Of a stretch of 64,000 bases of DNA, positions 60,085 to 64,000 are shown one piece after another. This DNA is from Pochonia chlamydosporia 170 (Eukaryota; Ascomycota; Sordariomycetes; Hypocreales; Clavicipitaceae). Location: assembly GCF_001653235.2 (NCBI RefSeq), contig NC_035795.1, positions 434,001 through 498,000 of the forward strand, given 5' to 3'. How positions within the stretch are numbered: the first letter of the stretch is position 1; each line of letters begins with the position of its first letter. The translations under genes and the position numbers were made by a program. The notes under the pieces were generated by a model. It searched no databases, had not been told where the DNA came from, and saw only the letters and a list, made by a program, of their open reading frames with translations.

Positions 60085-60627
60085 ATGGTGGTACGTAAAT
60101 TGCTACTCTATTCTAGAAGTGACCCAGGTGGCACTGTCACCGTCGCTTGAGTTGAGATAGTGGCTTCTACATGTCCTCTTCTTAGCGCCATCGTCTAAGA
60201 ACCTTGCACAGCTTCTCAACCTGCTGACGTTTGGGCTCTGGTCAAAGGTTGGACGATTAACGCACTACGCCTTTGATGCCGTACTTAGTAAGTAGCAAAC
60301 TTGGGAGCTGTTCTACGCATTTTGGTGGGTTCTTCAGTGACATGCTAAAGCTTTTCGCAGTTTCCGCCTTTTTAGCAGGCATGAAGCGGTCGACCGGTTT
60401 GACGTGAGTTACGATTACACCACAAATGTATTATCCTGCTTCAACAAGTTGCTCACATTGGCCCGCTCTCGGGATATCCCAGGCTTAGCTTCAAGACAGA
60501 CAAAGTTGCTGGTGATAATAAGGAGGTTTCAAAATGGATTGACAAGTATCTTGGGGTAGGGGAGTGGGTAATGGATCAGTCCGTTGCCTTTGCAGGATCC
60601 AGCGGGTTTTTCGAGCGAAGGCGATAA
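60085..60627 (+). CDS. DUF1748 / Mco6-like small mitochondrial protein
   Basis: A four-exon gene too small and interrupted to show as an open frame. Exons: 60085-60090 (only ATG GTG), 60248-60287, 60361-60403 and 60483-60627, giving 77 aa with all phases closing. Donors are GTACGT, GTAAGT and GTGAGT; branch-like TGCTGAC and TGCTAAAG precede acceptors. The product reads VGRLTHYAFDAVLISAFLAG, then MKRSTGLTLSFKTDKVAGDN, then WIDKYLGVGEWVMDQSVAFA and a GFFERRR end. These blocks are the hallmark of the fungal DUF1748 family, whose yeast member YJL127C-B (Mco6) was found in mitochondrial proteomes. There is a single hydrophobic segment (FDAVLISAFLAG). The molecular role is unknown. Exon 1 is the least certain part. 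Confidence 0.88.
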
Positions 60628-61239
60628 GGCATGGCGAGTCATCCATGTGACTGTGTATTACATTTCTATTTGCCGATATCCATACTCAATCTCTTGAGAT
60701 AACTTTCTATTTTCAAAGAAGTAGTCAACGATAGCACGCAGGCCATTCAGCCTTGCAGACATGGCATTGCACCTGGCTGCAACCGCGGTTAAGGCTTAGT
60801 TCTTCTACTGGCGTTTTGAGGCGGCCTATATTTTGTTGCACAAGGATCTAATAGGATCTGAGCTTATCGTCGAAGAATCAACGGCTTCTCCAAGCTGAAA
60901 GCCTCAATCCTGCATGTGCACTACCTAACTGACATTACCACGGTATCAAGCTCTTTTGTCCTGCCTATATAGTAGCTAATTATTCCAATCGAAACTGTCA
61001 ATTTTCATTAGTATCACAAGCCCATTCGTTAGCGGGTCCTATAAGAGTTGCAGCCGTATCAGATGTATATCTGTCTCGATGCAAGCCGAATTGATGCTCG
61101 TTTGAAATTTTGTATTACAGTCGATACAGCACTTATTCAGGAAATGTTGGCACCACCACTGAATCAAGCGCCAGAAATCGTCTGGCGCATCGCCCTACAC
61201 ATAGCAAAATATCAACTCGCATCTTCTAATGCTTATAAT
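60628..61239. other. Convergent intergenic region
   Basis: 3' regions of the DUF1748 and Atg28-like genes; no gene recognised. Confidence 0.65.
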
Positions 61240-63195
61240 CTAATCATGTTCGGCCAGAAATTCGAGCGGTACCTCGTTCTCGCTATCCTGACTCCGAGAA
61301 TGATCACCGTCGCCGTCTGTGTGCAAACTTTTCAGTGAATCTTCTTGGATTATTGGAGTTCCGGATTGGTCCAGTTGATTAGAGCATGGCCGGATTAGAT
61401 CCGCTGAAGCGTCACCATTGCCACCTTCGGGCACATCGTCGCGCCGGTCCATCACATCAGGCTCTTCTCCTATACTTACCTCACTGCGCGTTGCTAACTC
61501 TCCACCTAGACCTTGGGAAGCTAACATACTGATAAGGATATCTTGAGCTTCTCTGAATGCCTCCAACTCGGCACCAATAGCACATATAAGAAGATTCCAA
61601 CCATGTATTTCGGCTTGCCGCATAGCCTGTTCCAACTCTTTGAGAACGCCACTCATATCCTTCAACTGAGCTTGCATAAGATCATCTCGTGTGGGTACTT
61701 TCTCCTTACCCTTAACAGTCGGCTTGGAAGTGCCGCCTTCCTTCAGCAGGCGTCGAAGCCCTGATTCGAAATCAGAAACCAAAGAAACGACATCATTCCA
61801 CAGTGCAGCACCCTCTTCTAGCGCTTGGTGGTCTTCGCCAACTTGTTTCTTGCGCTTCTGTAGGATCGCAAGCTCAGCTTCCCACCACGACTTGGCCATT
61901 TCCTCTGTGCGACGTTCAGGGTTGAGTCGCAAATACTCCAGTCCACCAGTCAAAGCAATCTCATCGCATAAGTCGCCGTCGTCTTTGTCAAACACGCCCG
62001 GGTCGAGTGGTAAGACAGGAGGTCGCCGTACAAGAATGGTGAGCTCCGAATCCACATCCTTCAAGGCCCCTCGATATCCACTCAAGCCTGCTTCTCTCTT
62101 GCCGTTGGCATCATCGATTTTGTCCTTGAGCGACCGGCGTTGATTTCGAAGTTTCACAAGCCTTTGTTCAAGCATGCTGATCTCTTGATTCACAGAACCG
62201 TACCTTGCGCTCAGTTCCCGGAGCTGCTTCCCCAAGGGCTCTTCTTCATCACCGTCGAACGCTGCCAACTCCGACTGTATGCCGAGACGTCTTGTGGCAA
62301 GCTTACTGAGTTGCGCAAGAGCACTCTGGCGCTCCGCCATGGCTGTGTCGATTTGATCGCTTTCCTCCATCCGTAACTGTATCAACGAGAGGATGGCTCT
62401 ACTCAAGCCATTCCTAGCGGACTTCAGCCCTGAGAGTCGCCTTTGGGCAGGTTGTCGCACTGGCACGATATTGCCTTCTAGGGTTGATACTGGGGGTATG
62501 TACAAGCTCCTGGGCATTTGAGATTTTGATGTCGCCGTGGAATAAAATGTCCCCGTCGGTGTACTACTTCCTGTATCACTGTAGCAGTCAAGATCTTTAG
62601 TAGTAAATGTGACATCTTGGGTCTTGCTACCAGCTACTAAACCCTCAACTTGAGAGTCCAACAGTTGTTGAATGTCGACCTCTAGAGCACTTTCGCGACG
62701 TCTGATGCCACGCCAGGCGGTATCTGGTTGTTGATTGTACATGATACTCTCATGCGCTCTCTGTTCAAAAATAGTTCGACCAATGTTTGTTCTCGTCGTT
62801 TGCCGTATCTCGTAGGAATCCCGATTTTGTTCGTGTTTGAGGGACGGTAGGTTGGAAGGTTGAGGGGCGATCATCATAGACGAGGAAATGGGAGGAGGCG
62901 GACCGGAGAACATGAATCTTGGTCCTCTCTTGTAGGATGAGCCTGCAGAATTGTCCCTTCTACTGGCAGGCGATTTGTGTGCTAGTGTAATCGGCGAGCG
63001 AAACCTTGTACGCTCTGACACGTCTGCACTGGCATGTTTGTCCGCCCGACGCGATGAGTTGTCTGATCCCGGTTGTAGGTATTCGAGCTCGTATTCGGGC
63101 GAGGATTGCGAGGTAGGTGATATAAGGGGCATCTTCGAGCCACTTCGCGCAACATGATTTAATCGATCAACGATGGATGGCGAGGTCGCTGCCAT
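61240..63195 (-). CDS. Atg28-like coiled-coil protein
   Basis: Single-exon protein of 651 aa from the ATG at 63195; the frame extends 8 codons upstream without an ATG. Residues 1 to about 230 are Ser/Pro-rich and probably disordered. A conserved block IPPVSTLEGNIVPVRQP leads into a long coiled-coil region (about 260-370; MEESDQIDTAMAERQSALAQ, ELSARYGSVNQEISMLEQRL, KLRNQRRSLKDKIDDANGKR). A second helical block (about 410-560) has MAKSWWEAELAILQKRKKQV and LKELEQAMRQAEIHGWNLL. The acidic C-terminus is disordered. This layout fits the Atg28 family of filamentous fungi, a coiled-coil protein linked to autophagy of peroxisomes in Pichia. I recognise the family by block pattern only; another coiled-coil family remains possible. 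Confidence 0.65.
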   Translation of the reverse strand: MAATSPSIVDRLNHVARSGSKMPLISPTSQSSPEYELEYLQPGSDNSSRRADKHASADVSERTRFRSPITLAHKSPASRRDNSAGSSYKRGPRFMFSGPPPPISSSMMIAPQPSNLPSLKHEQNRDSYEIRQTTRTNIGRTIFEQRAHESIMYNQQPDTAWRGIRRRESALEVDIQQLLDSQVEGLVAGSKTQDVTFTTKDLDCYSDTGSSTPTGTFYSTATSKSQMPRSLYIPPVSTLEGNIVPVRQPAQRRLSGLKSARNGLSRAILSLIQLRMEESDQIDTAMAERQSALAQLSKLATRRLGIQSELAAFDGDEEEPLGKQLRELSARYGSVNQEISMLEQRLVKLRNQRRSLKDKIDDANGKREAGLSGYRGALKDVDSELTILVRRPPVLPLDPGVFDKDDGDLCDEIALTGGLEYLRLNPERRTEEMAKSWWEAELAILQKRKKQVGEDHQALEEGAALWNDVVSLVSDFESGLRRLLKEGGTSKPTVKGKEKVPTRDDLMQAQLKDMSGVLKELEQAMRQAEIHGWNLLICAIGAELEAFREAQDILISMLASQGLGGELATRSEVSIGEEPDVMDRRDDVPEGGNGDASADLIRPCSNQLDQSGTPIIQEDSLKSLHTDGDGDHSRSQDSENEVPLEFLAEHD

Positions 63196-64000
63196 CGTTT
63201 GTAGGCAGAACTCCGTCACAATAACTACACAAGCTCATGCATGGGTGGACAGCGAACTGCCTAATACCCAGCCTAGGTCTTGATAAATCTGCTGTCAAAG
63301 TCATATAGAGGAGAGCAAGGTGGGCGAGAATCGATCCTGAAGCTTGACTAGCACAGGTATTCTGCTCACGAGGTCTGGGGTTGCAGGAGAACCCTGGTGC
63401 ATATGATGCCTGGTCTGGTGGCCTCCTCCAGCAATAATGACATCTGGAAGCAATGTGGCGCCACGCCAAGTGCCTGCTATGTGGCTGGTGGAACCTTGAA
63501 GCTCGATGTTCTTCGATGTCCCCAGCCTTCACATGTTCAATGTTGGGGTCTGCTAATTCCATGTCCCTAGCAGATGTGCCCAGCTCCATGTCTCCAACGT
63601 TCCACAAACAACCAGTTGACGACCGCCTAGGAAGCCTGCAATTAGCTCTCCGTGCATTTTGTTACTGCAGAACCTGGTATAATACCTACTAGGTACCTAG
63701 GTAGGTACATAACATGGAAAGTACTTGACTTTGGAAACTATCTAAGTACCTAGGTACTTGGGTACAGAGTAGATTCCTGCTAGGCTGAGTTCACCGTGCC
63801 AGCGTTGAGCCAGCATTGGGCTCTTGGGTCATATTTGGTGGTGAGTTTGGCCTGGCTTCTGGATGTTCAGTTTGCCATGTTGAGATGGTACGAAGTAGAC
63901 TGCTGTTGTGTTATCAGCCAACAACCACTAGACGGCCTTACGTTTCCGCAATATGCGATCTCCAAATTGATAATAAATTAAAAGACGTATCCAAGTAGCA
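63196..64000. other. Upstream region of the Atg28-like gene, window end
   Basis: Presumed promoter of the Atg28-like gene. It contains GCCTGGTCTGG at about 63410-63420 and the TACCTAGGTA cluster at 63684-63766. No gene recognised before the window ends. Confidence 0.6.
63684..63766. repeat. Cluster of TACCTAGGTA palindromes
   Basis: GTACCTAGGTAGGTAC and GTACCTAGGTAC-like palindromes about 50 bp apart, the same motif as at 29098-29177. Confidence 0.75.

Overview
This 64 kb window is nuclear DNA of a filamentous ascomycete. Protein-coding genes have short introns (about 60-160 nt) with GT donors, CTAAC/CTGAC-type branch sites and AG acceptors. Gene density is about one per 3-4 kb. The gene set (Iks1 kinase, Atg28-like protein, secreted purine nucleoside permease, DUF1769, DUF1748, Ste6/AtrD-type ABC pump) is typical of Pezizomycotina. 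I infer Sordariomycetes, probably Hypocreales, from protein style; this is not proven here. I saw no convincing rRNA, tRNA, CRISPR array or intact transposon.

Layout. 0-3.5 kb: no recognisable gene. 3.5-5.5 kb: sulfite oxidase (+). 6.1-9.7 kb: proteasome subunit Rpn2 (-). 11.6-14.2 kb: mRNA-capping RNA 5'-triphosphatase (+), divergent from rpn2. 15.1-15.8 kb: AHSA1/SRPBCC protein (+). 16.4-18.7 kb: F-box protein (-). 18.7-24.0 kb: gene-poor stretch. 24.0-26.3 kb: a cupin (+) and a membrane alpha/beta-hydrolase (-), convergent. 27.3-28.7 kb: DUF1769 protein (+). 30.7-32.7 kb: DHA1-type MFS transporter (+). 33.4-34.1 kb: five-exon PBDC1/Chp1 gene (-). 34.9-39.2 kb: Ste6/AtrD-type full ABC exporter (+). 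39.5-43.3 kb: Pmc1-type Ca2+ ATPase (-). 46.2-47.7 kb: purine nucleoside permease (+). 48.0-50.3 kb: Iks1 kinase (-). 50.8-51.8 kb: AflR-like Zn2Cys6 regulator (+). 53.4-55.5 kb: second MFS transporter (+). 55.8-57.6 kb: pyruvate kinase (-). 60.1-60.6 kb: tiny four-exon DUF1748/Mco6 gene (+). 61.2-63.2 kb: Atg28-like coiled-coil protein (-).

Most genes are housekeeping and unrelated in pathway, as is normal for a fungal chromosome arm. The accessory part is the orphan regulator plus MFS pair at 50.8-55.5 kb, the MFS gene with a repeat-encoded N-terminus at 30.7 kb, and the gene-poor 18.7-24 kb stretch. Intergenic DNA carries recurring short motifs: GTCTG/CAGAC arrays, TACCTAGGTA palindromes and a GACATG hexamer repeat.

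Several gene models come from hand splicing: rpn2, the triphosphatase, the F-box gene, the cupin, DUF1769, PBDC1, the ABC exporter, the Ca2+ ATPase, the permease, iks1, the second MFS, pyruvate kinase and DUF1748. Splice coordinates are inferred from consensus sites, reading-frame closure and recognisable family motifs. I found no single convincing new system. The best leads are hidden micro-exon genes, an in-frame rpn2 intron, a reading-frame break in the ABC exporter, and the dispersed intergenic repeats.
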